Assembly: GCA_002238555.1 (NCBI GenBank)
Contig: MPMO01000015.1
Span: forward strand, 22,297-86,296
Reading direction: 5' to 3'
Source of the DNA: Caldilineaceae bacterium bin34
Lineage (GTDB): Bacteria; Chloroflexota; Anaerolineae; Caldilineales; Caldilineaceae
Length of the DNA stretch: 64,000 nucleotides
Below, piece after piece: positions 45,330 through 54,835 of this stretch. The first letter of the stretch is position 1, and every line of letters starts with the position of its first letter. The notes beneath the pieces are model-generated. The model was not told where the DNA came from. It searched no databases and was given only the letters and a program-made list of their open reading frames with translations. A program made the translations under genes and the position numbers.

Positions 45330-46880
45330 TCAACGGGGGTGCTGTGCGAACACCCTGGGAACATCCTGCAGGACATCGGAAGCCAAGGTACTGTCCGGCC
45401 CTAGGCGTGTGCCGCTCAAGCGGCCCGCCTCCGACAGCACCAGCATTGCCGCCGCGGAAGCCTGCAGGGGATCGGCTACACGGGTTCGCAGACCAGCCAG
45501 CAGTCCCGCGAGCACATCGCCGGTACCCCCCGTTGCCAAGGCGGAATTGGGTTCGACCAGCACCCGGACCTGGCCATCCGGCGCGGCGGCAAACGAAGCA
45601 TGGCCCTTCAAGACCACATGGCAGCCCCAGGCTTGGGCCTTCGCCGCCGCCAGTTCCAGGCTGTTGGCCGCCACTTCGGAGACCGGCAATCCGCACAGAC
45701 GGGCCATCTCGGCCACGTGGGGAGTCAACACGGTCCCTTCGGGCAGAAGCAAAGGCCAGTCCGTTTCGGAGGCGAGGCAGTTCAGTCCATCCGCATCAAT
45801 CACCAGCGGTATCGGGCGGGCGTCTCGCAATCCGATCAGCAGGTCCCGCAGGAAGGCGGCACTGGCATCCGTGTTTCCGATCCCGCAACCGACCAGCAGG
45901 GACTCGTAGCGGGAGACTTCCTTCAGGACAAGCGCGGCGGCTCCGGGTTGCACCGTTCCGTCCTGGTCCGGCAACGGCAGGTGTGTGGCTTCGGGCAACC
46001 CTGCCGCCAGCCCGGTGAGGACGGGACCCGCGCCGGCCACCGTCACCAGTCCGGCCCCGGACCGGAGGACCCCGGCCGCAGCCAGGATCGCCGCCCCGGG
46101 GAACCTCCCGCTGCCAACCGCGCACAGGACGCGACCGAATGTTCCCTTGTGACTGTAGTTGCTCCGCCGGGGAAGGAGCCAATCCAAATCCGCGGCACGA
46201 AGCCCCTGGGCATCCGTGTCCCGAGATCCCTCGGGGAACAGACCGATGTCCACCACCTCGATGCTGCCCAGATTTGGCAGGCGCCCATCGCGGCAGACCT
46301 CGGATTTGAACGTGCCCAGCATGATTGTGAGATCGGCAGGAAACGCAGCCACATCCGCCCCCGTCCCGCTGAGGGCACCGGCGGGCAAATCGGCGGAGCA
46401 CAGCCGCAGGCGCGGCCGATGCCCGCGAACCTCGTCCAAAATGGCGACCAGATCCGCCGGCAAGGGCCGGTTGGCACCGGTGCCGAGCAGTGCATCCACG
46501 CACCAGGAACTGTGGCGCAGCCAACGCGTCAGCACAAACATTCCCGCGTCCTGCTCCGCGTGCACGATTTGCACCTGACGGCGCTCGAGATCGGCGATCA
46601 GGGAATCCTCTGGGTCGGAGCGGTTCCAGAGGTACACGTACACACGTTCCCAGGCGTCATGCAGCCGGCGCGCGCAAATCAGCCCGTCGCCTCCGTTGTT
46701 CCCGGGACCGGCCAGCACCAACACGGGGCCGGTGGCAACCTGTCGCGCCCGTGCCCATGCATTCAAGGTCGAGGCAAGTTCGGTGCCGGCAAGTTCCATC
46801 AGGGCCTCGACGGGGATCCCCGACTCGACAACCCGGCTTTCGAGTGTCCTGGTTTCGGCTATGTTGGCTATCGGATACAT
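45330..46880 (-). CDS. nnr: Bifunctional NAD(P)H-hydrate epimerase/dehydratase
   Basis: The protein has 516 residues. The N-terminal epimerase part (NnrE, about 1-215) has LVLAGPGNNGGDGLICARRL and CVDALLGTGANRPL. The C-terminal dehydratase part (NnrD, about 225-510) has SHKGTFGRVLCAVGSGRFPG, PLVIDADGLNCLA, VLTPHVAEMARL and NSALATGGTGDVLAGLLAGL. Together they repair damaged NAD(P)H hydrates. The fusion is common in bacteria. Confidence 0.95.
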   Translation of the reverse strand: MYPIANIAETRTLESRVVESGIPVEALMELAGTELASTLNAWARARQVATGPVLVLAGPGNNGGDGLICARRLHDAWERVYVYLWNRSDPEDSLIADLERRQVQIVHAEQDAGMFVLTRWLRHSSWCVDALLGTGANRPLPADLVAILDEVRGHRPRLRLCSADLPAGALSGTGADVAAFPADLTIMLGTFKSEVCRDGRLPNLGSIEVVDIGLFPEGSRDTDAQGLRAADLDWLLPRRSNYSHKGTFGRVLCAVGSGRFPGAAILAAAGVLRSGAGLVTVAGAGPVLTGLAAGLPEATHLPLPDQDGTVQPGAAALVLKEVSRYESLLVGCGIGNTDASAAFLRDLLIGLRDARPIPLVIDADGLNCLASETDWPLLLPEGTVLTPHVAEMARLCGLPVSEVAANSLELAAAKAQAWGCHVVLKGHASFAAAPDGQVRVLVEPNSALATGGTGDVLAGLLAGLRTRVADPLQASAAAMLVLSEAGRLSGTRLGPDSTLASDVLQDVPRVFAQHPR

Positions 46881-47015
46881 GGCCAGGGAGTCCTGTACTG
46901 GAATGCTACTTGCGAGATACCATCGTTGGCAACGATTGTCCGGGATCCGGTGTTGCGCTCTTATGATGGATTGAGGTTCGGCACGGCCGCCCGAGTGGAC
47001 GGACGACGAGCCATG

Positions 47016-48842
47016 CTAGGCCGAAGCCCCCGCGGCGGAAGGCGCCTGGTCCGCAGGGTCGGCATTGTCGGCTCCGGCCTCCGGATCATAGCCAACCAGG
47101 TATACAGCGCGCCAAGGTTGGTAGACACTGCGGAACCTTTCCGTCCGGGAACGACCGTGCTCGACGATGGTTCTGTCCACCGTGACCGTCATGCCGAGCT
47201 TTTCCGTCTCCACCAGCCGTTGTTCGCCCGGAGCCAACGCGGAATCTTCCAGATAGAGAGGCTCCTCCGGTTCGATCACGTCGGAAATCACCGGTTCGGC
47301 AACCGTGACGACGCGATCGAAAGCCGTGCCAAAGATGTCGAAGGTCAAAATTCCCTGAGCCAGGTCCAACGTCGGCTGGATCAGGATCCAGGCGCCGGTG
47401 TCGTTGCGGAACCGAAAGTCCACGTACGGCGAGTAAATTGTGGCGTCCTTGCCCGGTTGGCCGTACCAGCTGACCACATAGCCGTGGTTGTACCGCTCCA
47501 CAATCGGAAATCCGCCGTCGAAGGCCGCGCGGAACAGGGTTGTGCTCACTTGGCAGACCCCGCCCCCGACCCCAACCGCCGTGCGATCACCCCAGATGAT
47601 CGCAGAGTCGGCATACCCGGCGGCTGCGGTGATGGCGCCGACCGTGTCGTTGAAACTGAAATCCGCCCCCGGGGGCACCATGACGTTATGCAACTGGCTT
47701 GTGGTCAGTTCGATGTTGTGGATGCGGGAGGCGCTACTGCCCTTGAACCAGGTCGTACCGGACGCGACAAGCTCCCGGATCCCGTAAGCCTCGGGATTGT
47801 CGGTGCCTACCACCGGCTCGACCACCTCGAACTGTGCCTGGACCCGGTTGTGGCCAAGAGCCACGGCATCCGCGACGGCACGTGCCGTACCTTCCACATC
47901 CAAGGCCAGCCCCGTCTGGCTCGGGGCAACCACCTGCAACCTTCCAGTGCTGCGATCAAAGGCGAACCGACCCTCGCGCGGGGGCCTGGCCAGCAGTGGT
48001 TCCCATCGCGCAACAAGGGCCACCAGAACCTCAAGATCGAGATCTCGGAAGCCTGGTCCTTGCATTGCAAGTGACAGCTGGAACGGATCCAGGGCCAACC
48101 TCAGCCCTCGTGCGGAGTCTTCAACCACCACCGTGCTTCGATTGAAATCCGTCGGCAGGGATACCGGCATGCCGGCGGTCGAGCTGTCAGCCACAACCCG
48201 GATCGCATCGGAGTGCCCGCCGTCCGCCGCCGCCGCGATATCGGCCGCCAACTGCTCGGTATCCACCTCCAACCCGTCAATCGCCGGGACCTGAACCGAG
48301 CCCATGCTCACGGAGGGCCGGCCGGGCCGTTCAAGGGAATGCTCGACATGCGCCACCAGCTCGGCGGCTTTCACGGGGTCGTAGACCACCGGCGGATCCA
48401 GGTAGGCGCCTCGCAGCGCCAGGCGCCATCTGGCGATCTGATTGGCCACGGGAGACCCGTCGCGCCCCTGACGCCAAGCCCGGTATGTCAGCAGATCCAG
48501 CGCCTGATCGGATGCATCCCACGTGCCACCCAACGCAAACTGGCGGGCATCCAGTTCAACCAGGACGGGCTCCAGACCGTCCCTCGGCTCCAAACCGGCC
48601 AAGACAGCCCGTGCCTCGGCCACGGTGAGGCCGCCCAGCGGGATCTCCGCCACGTACACCCCGGGGTAAATCCGATCGGTGAACCACAAGGCATAGACGG
48701 CACCGACCAAGATCACCAATGCCAGGATCAGCAACGGCAACAGCAACAACGAGGCCACCAGGCCACGGCCGCGCGGGATTCCCCAATTCGATGCATGCCC
48801 GGGTTCGCCTGCGGAATGGATCCGGGAAGGTACTACGGCCAA
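47016..48842 (-). CDS. VanW family protein with peptidoglycan-binding repeats
   Basis: The protein has 608 residues. One membrane helix lies at about residues 29-52. Two PG_binding_4-like domains follow (about 60-200 and 205-345; YPGVYVAEIPLGGLTVAEAR and AEARAVLAGLEP mark the first). The VanW domain has GSSASRIHNIELTTSQLHNV, VPPGADFSFNDTVG and GVGGGVCQVSTTLFRAAFDG. The role is probably at the cell wall; VanW function is unknown. The C-terminal tail is Ala/Asp-rich. Confidence 0.9.
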   Translation of the reverse strand: MAVVPSRIHSAGEPGHASNWGIPRGRGLVASLLLLPLLILALVILVGAVYALWFTDRIYPGVYVAEIPLGGLTVAEARAVLAGLEPRDGLEPVLVELDARQFALGGTWDASDQALDLLTYRAWRQGRDGSPVANQIARWRLALRGAYLDPPVVYDPVKAAELVAHVEHSLERPGRPSVSMGSVQVPAIDGLEVDTEQLAADIAAAADGGHSDAIRVVADSSTAGMPVSLPTDFNRSTVVVEDSARGLRLALDPFQLSLAMQGPGFRDLDLEVLVALVARWEPLLARPPREGRFAFDRSTGRLQVVAPSQTGLALDVEGTARAVADAVALGHNRVQAQFEVVEPVVGTDNPEAYGIRELVASGTTWFKGSSASRIHNIELTTSQLHNVMVPPGADFSFNDTVGAITAAAGYADSAIIWGDRTAVGVGGGVCQVSTTLFRAAFDGGFPIVERYNHGYVVSWYGQPGKDATIYSPYVDFRFRNDTGAWILIQPTLDLAQGILTFDIFGTAFDRVVTVAEPVISDVIEPEEPLYLEDSALAPGEQRLVETEKLGMTVTVDRTIVEHGRSRTERFRSVYQPWRAVYLVGYDPEAGADNADPADQAPSAAGASA

Positions 48843-48941
48843 CGGACCTCCACGGCCAGGCCGTAGCCAACACGCGGCCTGATCGGCCCGTTGATGGCAG
48901 GACCGGTCCGCTTGGTTGGGACTGGGACGGCAATCATCCGG

Positions 48942-50693
48942 CTACGTCTCCCTGGCCAGGACCTCGTCGGCATCCAGTTTTGTGAACAGGACCCGCGGCT
49001 TGCGCATCGGTTGGCCGGCCGACAAATCGGTGGCAGCCCATTCACCGCGCGCACCGGCATGGTCGTAACGCAGGACAAGGTGCTCGCCGCGGGCATCCGG
49101 CACCGTTTCAGTGTACTGCCGGCCAAACAACCGCCCCTCGTGTCCCAGGTCCTCGTGCAGCATCTGGGACGAAAACGGCAGTATCGGCGCCCACATGATC
49201 TTGAGCCAGTCGACGGCCTGCAATGCGGTGTAGATGATGGTGTGGGCCTGTTGCCGGTCGGACTTGATGACCTGCCACGGTTCGCGGGCGTTCAGGTACT
49301 GGTTGACCTTCTGGCTGAGCCGGCGGCAGGCCTCCAGGGCGGCCTTGAGATGCACACCCTCGTACAGGGTGCCAACCTCCATGAATCCCTTGCGGATTTC
49401 CGCCAACAGGGTCGCATCGACCGGTTCCAGCTCGCCCGGTTCCGGCACCATGCCGTCACAGGCCCGATAGGCAAACCCCGTTACGCGGTTGACCAGGTTG
49501 CCCCAATTGGCAACCAGTTCGTTGTTTACCCTTTCGATGAAGTCGTCCCATGTGAAATCGACATCGGAGGTCTCCGGCGCCATGGCCGTCAAGGCATAGC
49601 GCCAGGCGTCGGCCTGGTACCGTTCCATCATGTCGTTGATGGAGATGCTGATCCCGCGGCTCTTGCTGAACTTCCGGCCCTTCATGTTGAGGTACTCGTT
49701 GGCCGGCACATCGTACGGAAGGCAGAAGCCGTCGCGTCCCAACAACATGGCCGGCCAGATGATGGCATGGAACACGATGTTGTCCTTGCCAATGAAGTTG
49801 TACACCCGACTGCCTTGACCGGCACCGGTTTTCCACCAAGTCTGCCAGCCATCCGGATCGCCACTCAGGAGCGCATGCTCCACGACTGCGCTCAGGTACC
49901 CGATCACGGCGTCGTACCAAACGTATATCCGCTTGTCCTCCCAGCCTTCAACGGGGACATTGATGCCCCAGTCGATGTCCCGCGTAATAGGCCGGCCGCG
50001 CAGTTCGCCGCGCTCCAGTTCCGACAGTGTCAAGCGATAGACCTGCGGACGCCAGTACTCCTCCTTGCTGTCCTTCAACCACGCCAGCAGGTCCGCGTTC
50101 AGCTTGTCCAGAGCCAGAAAGAAGTGCTCGGTTTCCCGCACTTCCAGTTCGGTGGAACCCGAAATGGTCGACCTTGGTTTGCGCAACTCGGTGGCGTTGT
50201 ACAACTTCCCGCAGTTGTCGCACTGGTCGCCCCGGGCCTCGTGGCTGCTGCAATAGGGGCAGATGCCGACAACGTACCGGTCGGGGAGGAACTGCCCGGC
50301 GACGGGGTCGTAGAGTTGTTCCTGGGTGTCGGCGTAGATGTAGCCCTTCTCGCGGTGCACCAGGAACATCTCCTGGGTCACGTCCCAATGGACCTCGGTA
50401 TCCGTGTGGGTGAAGAGATCGAACGTCAAGCCCAGTTTCAAATAGGCATCAATGAACATCGGGTGGTAGCGTTCAACCACCGCGTCGGGTTCGATGCCCT
50501 CCTGCTGGGCCAGGACGGTAATCGGCGTGCCGTGCGTGTCCGACCCGCTGACCATCAAAACGTCGTTGCCCCGCATCCGGTTGAAGCGCGAGAACACATC
50601 CGGAGGCAGGTATGCTCCGGCGATGTGTCCGATATGCTGCTGGCCATTGGAGTATGGCCAGGCCACACCGACAAGAACCCTGTTCTTAGCCAT
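48942..50693 (-). CDS. metG: Methionyl-tRNA synthetase
   Basis: The 583-residue reading is from ATG 50693 ([17 protein letters not shown]). The HIGH motif is [14 protein letters not shown], the zinc knuckle is [20 protein letters not shown], and the KMSKS motif appears as [10 protein letters not shown]. The C-terminal anticodon-binding helices follow (WGNLVNRV). It is shorter than E. coli MetG because the dimerisation domain is missing. It charges tRNA-Met. Confidence 0.95.
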   Translation of the reverse strand: MAKNRVLVGVAWPYSNGQQHIGHIAGAYLPPDVFSRFNRMRGNDVLMVSGSDTHGTPITVLAQQEGIEPDAVVERYHPMFIDAYLKLGLTFDLFTHTDTEVHWDVTQEMFLVHREKGYIYADTQEQLYDPVAGQFLPDRYVVGICPYCSSHEARGDQCDNCGKLYNATELRKPRSTISGSTELEVRETEHFFLALDKLNADLLAWLKDSKEEYWRPQVYRLTLSELERGELRGRPITRDIDWGINVPVEGWEDKRIYVWYDAVIGYLSAVVEHALLSGDPDGWQTWWKTGAGQGSRVYNFIGKDNIVFHAIIWPAMLLGRDGFCLPYDVPANEYLNMKGRKFSKSRGISISINDMMERYQADAWRYALTAMAPETSDVDFTWDDFIERVNNELVANWGNLVNRVTGFAYRACDGMVPEPGELEPVDATLLAEIRKGFMEVGTLYEGVHLKAALEACRRLSQKVNQYLNAREPWQVIKSDRQQAHTIIYTALQAVDWLKIMWAPILPFSSQMLHEDLGHEGRLFGRQYTETVPDARGEHLVLRYDHAGARGEWAATDLSAGQPMRKPRVLFTKLDADEVLARET

Positions 50694-50838
50694 GTCCTGT
50701 CCTGTCTTGCGACGACTTCCGGGATACACCGCGACCCGGGCCCGCACCTGTGCCTGACTTTTCGTCCGGCGGCCTCGCCCGGCCCGTTCCCTGACCGGAA
50801 CCTGCCTGCATTCTAGCCTGTCCATTCGGGGCAGGGCA

Positions 50839-50844
50839 TATAAT
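50839..50844 (+). promoter_or_regulatory. -10 element for the DUF624-like gene
   Basis: TATAAT lies 82 bases ahead of the ATG at 50926 in the divergent region shared with metG. No clear -35 is visible. Confidence 0.45.
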
Positions 50845-50925
50845 CCGCAGCGACCGGCCATTCCCGGCAACACAACGCGGCCCGATACAGGTCCCGGTCA
50901 CCCACTCTCCGTCAGGCTTGACCCC

Positions 50926-51591
50926 ATGAGCTTCCTGCAAGGCATCAACGATTCGGTCGTCCGCTCCGGGACGGTGTTGTGGAAGACGATCAAATCGGTC
51001 TATGGGGACCTGTTTCCGTATGTGTGGATGAGCGTCCTGTGGTGGGTGGGGACGTTGACGGTCATCCTGGCTCCCCTCGCGCACACGGCAATGCACCGGG
51101 TGGCCCACCGTACAGCAACCTACCGGCGCATCGACAGCGACTTCTTCTACGAAGGCCTGCGCATGCACAAGGGTCTGGCCTACCTGATGTACTGGGGCAA
51201 TTTCCTCGGCTCGGTGGTGATAGTGGTCAGTATTTGGTTCTACGGCAATATCCAGTCCCCGTTTGTGCAGCTTCTGGTAATCCCCCTGATCTGGGTCGCG
51301 TTCCTCTTCCTTCTGGTCACCCAGTTCGTGTTTCCCCTCCTTTGGGAACAGGAAGACGTCTCCCTGGCGTTGATCTACAAGAACGCCCTGATTCTGGTAC
51401 TGCAGCACCCCTTGTTCTGCGTCCTGGTCACCTTGTTCAAGATCACGATCCTCTTCCTTTTCTCGCTGCCGGCCTTCATTCCCCTGTTGCTGTTTGGGCC
51501 TGCATTCTCAACCGTGTTGTCGAACTACGCGCTGAACTACCTGTTGATCAAGGTGGAATTGGCACCCCCTCCGCCCAGCTGGGCGGACTGA
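50926..51591 (+). CDS. DUF624/YesL-like integral membrane protein
   Basis: The protein has 221 residues and about five hydrophobic helices (about 30-55, 95-115, 120-145, 160-190 and a final one). The arrangement DLFPYVWMSVLWWVGTLTVI and LAPLAHTAMHRVAHR is like YesL-type proteins found beside sugar transporters. It is divergent from metG. Function unknown. The 382 bases after it, up to the topA stop, hold no gene, only a perfect 8-base hairpin at 51674-51691. Confidence 0.65.
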   Translation: MSFLQGINDSVVRSGTVLWKTIKSVYGDLFPYVWMSVLWWVGTLTVILAPLAHTAMHRVAHRTATYRRIDSDFFYEGLRMHKGLAYLMYWGNFLGSVVIVVSIWFYGNIQSPFVQLLVIPLIWVAFLFLLVTQFVFPLLWEQEDVSLALIYKNALILVLQHPLFCVLVTLFKITILFLFSLPAFIPLLLFGPAFSTVLSNYALNYLLIKVELAPPPPSWAD

Positions 51592-51673
51592 CCCGGACAC
51601 GGCCGTACCGTCGGCGCATCCAAGTCCGGTTCGGACATCCGATGCCCTCCTGCGATCAAGGCGTCCCCCGCCT

Positions 51674-51691
51674 GTGCCGCGGTCGCGGCAC
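51674..51691. terminator. Hairpin between convergent genes
   Basis: GTGCCGCG (51674-51681) and CGCGGCAC (51684-51691) are perfect inverted arms around GT, between the convergent DUF624-like gene and topA. There is no T-run, so a terminator role is only suggested by position. Confidence 0.35.
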
Positions 51692-51973
51692 TTATGTCAA
51701 AAGGTAAGGGATTCGAATACCTGGCCGGGATTGTGGTTTGTGGCCGTTTTCCGTGTCTGCAACCGGCCTCAGGCAGTTGGAACTGCGCTCTTGGTCCTTG
51801 TTCCGAGCCTGCAACCCCACACGGGTTGTGGATGCGGATGGCCGTCTGGTGTCCACAGGCTGCAATTGCCGGAGGGGAAACAGCCCAGGTTGGGGATCAC
51901 ACAGCCCGGCCCCTGTGATGCCGGGCGCGCACGTGGTCCACGGACGCGACCTCCCGGTAGCGTTTGCAAACGG

Positions 51974-54676
51974 CTAACCGGAGCGTTTTGCAGTCCTGGC
52001 GGAGCGACTCCCGGATCTGGCGCCGGACTTGGATCGGGACGTGCCCTTGGACCGCCGGCGCTTGGGTGCGTTGCGCCTTTTCTCTATCAGCTCCAACGCC
52101 AGCTGCATGTCCACCGACTCGACCGGCGTGTCCTTGGGCAGGGACGCGTTGACTTTCTGGTACTTGATGTAAGGCCCGTACCGGCCGTCGAGGATTTGAA
52201 CCGGTTCGTCGTCATCGCTGCCCGGAACCGGGCCCAAATCCGCCAGAACACGGGCTTGGGTTGTCCGGCCCGGACGCGCCGCGGCCAGCAGTGCCTCGGC
52301 CCGGACCAGTGAAATGTTGAAGATGGTGTCGTCCCCCTTGAGCGATGCCGACTTCCCGTTCCACGATACGTACGGTCCATAGCGCCCCATGTGCTTCGTG
52401 ACCTCCATGCCGTTCTCCGAATGGGAGCCCAGCACGACGGGCAATGCCAGCAGTTCCCTCGCCTGTTCGAGCGTGACCTGTTCGGGAGACAACCCGTCGG
52501 GCAAGGACACACGCTTGGGCCGTCCGTCCGCCCCATCCAGCAGGCCAAGTTGAAGATACGGGCCGAATCTCCCATGCCGCAACTGGATGTCCGCAGAATC
52601 CATGGCATCGCGGCCCAGCACCGCGGGTCCGGCTTCCTTGCGCCGAAACAGTTCGTCCGCCAGTTCCGTGGTCAAGTCGGCAGGTGCCAGGTCCTCGGGC
52701 ACCGAGACAATCACGCGCTGCTCCGGCTTGCCGGCGTTGGCATCCGTGGATGCACCGTCGCCTCCGGCCGGTTTTTCGATGAACGGGCCATACCGTCCGA
52801 TGACCACCTGATAGCGGCACCGGGACAGCTCCACGGTCCTGTAGATTCCCGGATCGATGTTGGCCTCGTACTCGGCGATTTGCACTTCCAAACCCTGGTC
52901 GCCGAGATAGTAGTCCTGCATGTACGCGAGCCAAACGGCGTCGCCGGCTGCGATGTTGTCCAGGTTGTCCTCCATCCGGGCCGTGAACTCGAAGTCGACC
53001 AAGTCGTTGAGCGACTCCTCCAGCAGCTTGACCACCGCAAACGCCGTGAAGGTGGGCACCATCTGCTGCCCCCGCTTGAAACAGTAACCTCGACTTTGCA
53101 CGGTCTCGATGATGGTCGCGTAGGTGCTCGGCCGGCCGATTCCGTTATCCGTCAAGGTCTTGATCAGCGAGGCATCGGTATACCGGGCCGGCGGCCGGGT
53201 TTCGTGACCCTGACCTTCAAGCTTTCGGACTGCCAAGGCATCCCCCTCGGCCAGGTCGGGCAGCGACTTGGAGACCACCATGTCCGGGTTCGCGAGCAGG
53301 AAGCCGGGAACGAGCACGGTGAGGCCCGTGGCACGGAACTCGGCGGACTGGACTGTCAAGGAACCGGCGGGAGATGCCGGACTGGGCCGGGACGGGTCGG
53401 TGGCAACCGCGACATCCACGGTCACGTTGCGAATCCGGGCATCGATCATTTGCGTGGCGACCGTGCGCCGCCAAATCAGGTCATACAGATCCCTTTCACG
53501 ACCGGACAACCCCTTTTCCCCAACCGGCAGCATGCGTTCGCCCGCGGGCCTGATGGCTTCGTGGGCCTCCTGGGCATTCTGCTGCCTGGCCCTGAACACG
53601 CGCGGCTTGTCGGTGAGCTGTTCCGCCCCAAACTGGACAGCCACCCGCTTGCGGGCGGCCCGCACCGCCTCGGGAGCCAGGCTGACGGAATCGGTCCGCA
53701 TGTAGGTGATGTGGCCGTTCTCGTACAGGCTTTGCGCCGTTCGCATGGTCTGTTCGGCCGACATGCCAAACCGGCGATTCGCCTCGATCTGCAGGGCACT
53801 TGTGGTGAAGGGCGGACTGGGTTGCCGCCTGCCTTCCCGTTCCGCGACCCGCTGAACCCTCCAGTTCATCGCCTCCAACTGCCGGACCGCTTCGCCGGCC
53901 TCAACCTCCCCCAGCACCAGACGATCCAGGCTCTCCCTGATTTGACCGGTGTTGTCGTCGAAGTCGCCCGACGTTGCCAGGCGCCGGCCATTCAGCTTCC
54001 TCAGTTGGGTCCTGAATACCCCATCGGCACCCGTCCCCGAGGCGCGCGCCAAGGCGGCCTCCAAGGTCCAGAAGCTGCCCTGAATAAATTTCGCGCGCTC
54101 GCGTTCACGGTCCACCAGGATGCGAACGGCCACGCTCTGAACGCGTCCCGCCGACAACTTGCTGGCAATCTTCTTCCACAACAGGGGGGAAACCGAGTAT
54201 CCAATCAACCGATCCAGGATTTGCCGGGCCTTCTGGGCATTGACCAGATTGGCATCCAACCCGCGCGGATTGGCCAGGGCCTCTTCGACCGCCGCACGGG
54301 TGATTTCATGGAAGACAACCCGCCGCACCGGAACCTTGGGTTGCAGTTCGTCGCAAAGGTGCCAACCAATGCTCTCGCCCTCGCGGTCCTCATCGGTCGC
54401 GATCAGCAGTTCGTCCGCCGAGCGCAATGCCTGCTTCAGCTCGCGCACCGTTTCACGGCTTTCCGGAAACACGATGTAGATGGGCTCGAAGTCCCGGTCG
54501 ACATTGATGCCCAGGTTGGACCAGGGCTCCTGTTTGTACTTGGCCGGAATTTCGCTGGCCGACCGGGGCATGCCCCGGATATGGCCGCGGCTGTCGAGGA
54601 CGGTGTACCCGCTCGGCAGGAACCGCTGAATCGTCCGGGCCTTGGTGGGGGATTCAACAATGATGAGTTTGGTCAT
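51974..54676 (-). CDS. topA: DNA topoisomerase I
   Basis: The 900-residue reading is from ATG 54676 (MTKLIIVESPTKARTIQRFL). The Toprim domain has IATDEDREGESIGWHL. The active-site Tyr is in NGHITYMRTDSVSL, preceded by PSPPFTTSALQIEANRRFG. The C-terminal part has four GRYGPY-type repeats (IGRYGPFIEKP, RHGRFGPYLQLG, MGRYGPYVSWNGK, DGRYGPYIKYQ) in place of zinc fingers and ends in a Lys/Arg/Ser-rich tail. It relaxes negative supercoils. Confidence 0.96.
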   Translation of the reverse strand: MTKLIIVESPTKARTIQRFLPSGYTVLDSRGHIRGMPRSASEIPAKYKQEPWSNLGINVDRDFEPIYIVFPESRETVRELKQALRSADELLIATDEDREGESIGWHLCDELQPKVPVRRVVFHEITRAAVEEALANPRGLDANLVNAQKARQILDRLIGYSVSPLLWKKIASKLSAGRVQSVAVRILVDRERERAKFIQGSFWTLEAALARASGTGADGVFRTQLRKLNGRRLATSGDFDDNTGQIRESLDRLVLGEVEAGEAVRQLEAMNWRVQRVAEREGRRQPSPPFTTSALQIEANRRFGMSAEQTMRTAQSLYENGHITYMRTDSVSLAPEAVRAARKRVAVQFGAEQLTDKPRVFRARQQNAQEAHEAIRPAGERMLPVGEKGLSGRERDLYDLIWRRTVATQMIDARIRNVTVDVAVATDPSRPSPASPAGSLTVQSAEFRATGLTVLVPGFLLANPDMVVSKSLPDLAEGDALAVRKLEGQGHETRPPARYTDASLIKTLTDNGIGRPSTYATIIETVQSRGYCFKRGQQMVPTFTAFAVVKLLEESLNDLVDFEFTARMEDNLDNIAAGDAVWLAYMQDYYLGDQGLEVQIAEYEANIDPGIYRTVELSRCRYQVVIGRYGPFIEKPAGGDGASTDANAGKPEQRVIVSVPEDLAPADLTTELADELFRRKEAGPAVLGRDAMDSADIQLRHGRFGPYLQLGLLDGADGRPKRVSLPDGLSPEQVTLEQARELLALPVVLGSHSENGMEVTKHMGRYGPYVSWNGKSASLKGDDTIFNISLVRAEALLAAARPGRTTQARVLADLGPVPGSDDDEPVQILDGRYGPYIKYQKVNASLPKDTPVESVDMQLALELIEKRRNAPKRRRSKGTSRSKSGARSGSRSARTAKRSG

Positions 54677-54835
54677 TGGCTCTCGTACTGACAGGCCGGG
54701 TGTGCGGCCCGTACGCGGACAGGCGGTTCGCGGCACTGTACCGCGTTGAACCTACAATGCGGCCCGGGCGGAGTCCACTTGGTCGGACACAGGCCGCTGT
54801 CCTTTCATATTACAGACATCAGGGTGCCAACGACC

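Noticed and set aside
45600..48074. An 824-codon open frame on the plus strand
   Set aside because: It is antisense to nnr and the VanW gene, which have clear family motifs; long shadow frames are common in GC-rich DNA.
52391..54691. A 766-codon open frame on the plus strand
   Set aside because: It is antisense to topA, which is unambiguous.
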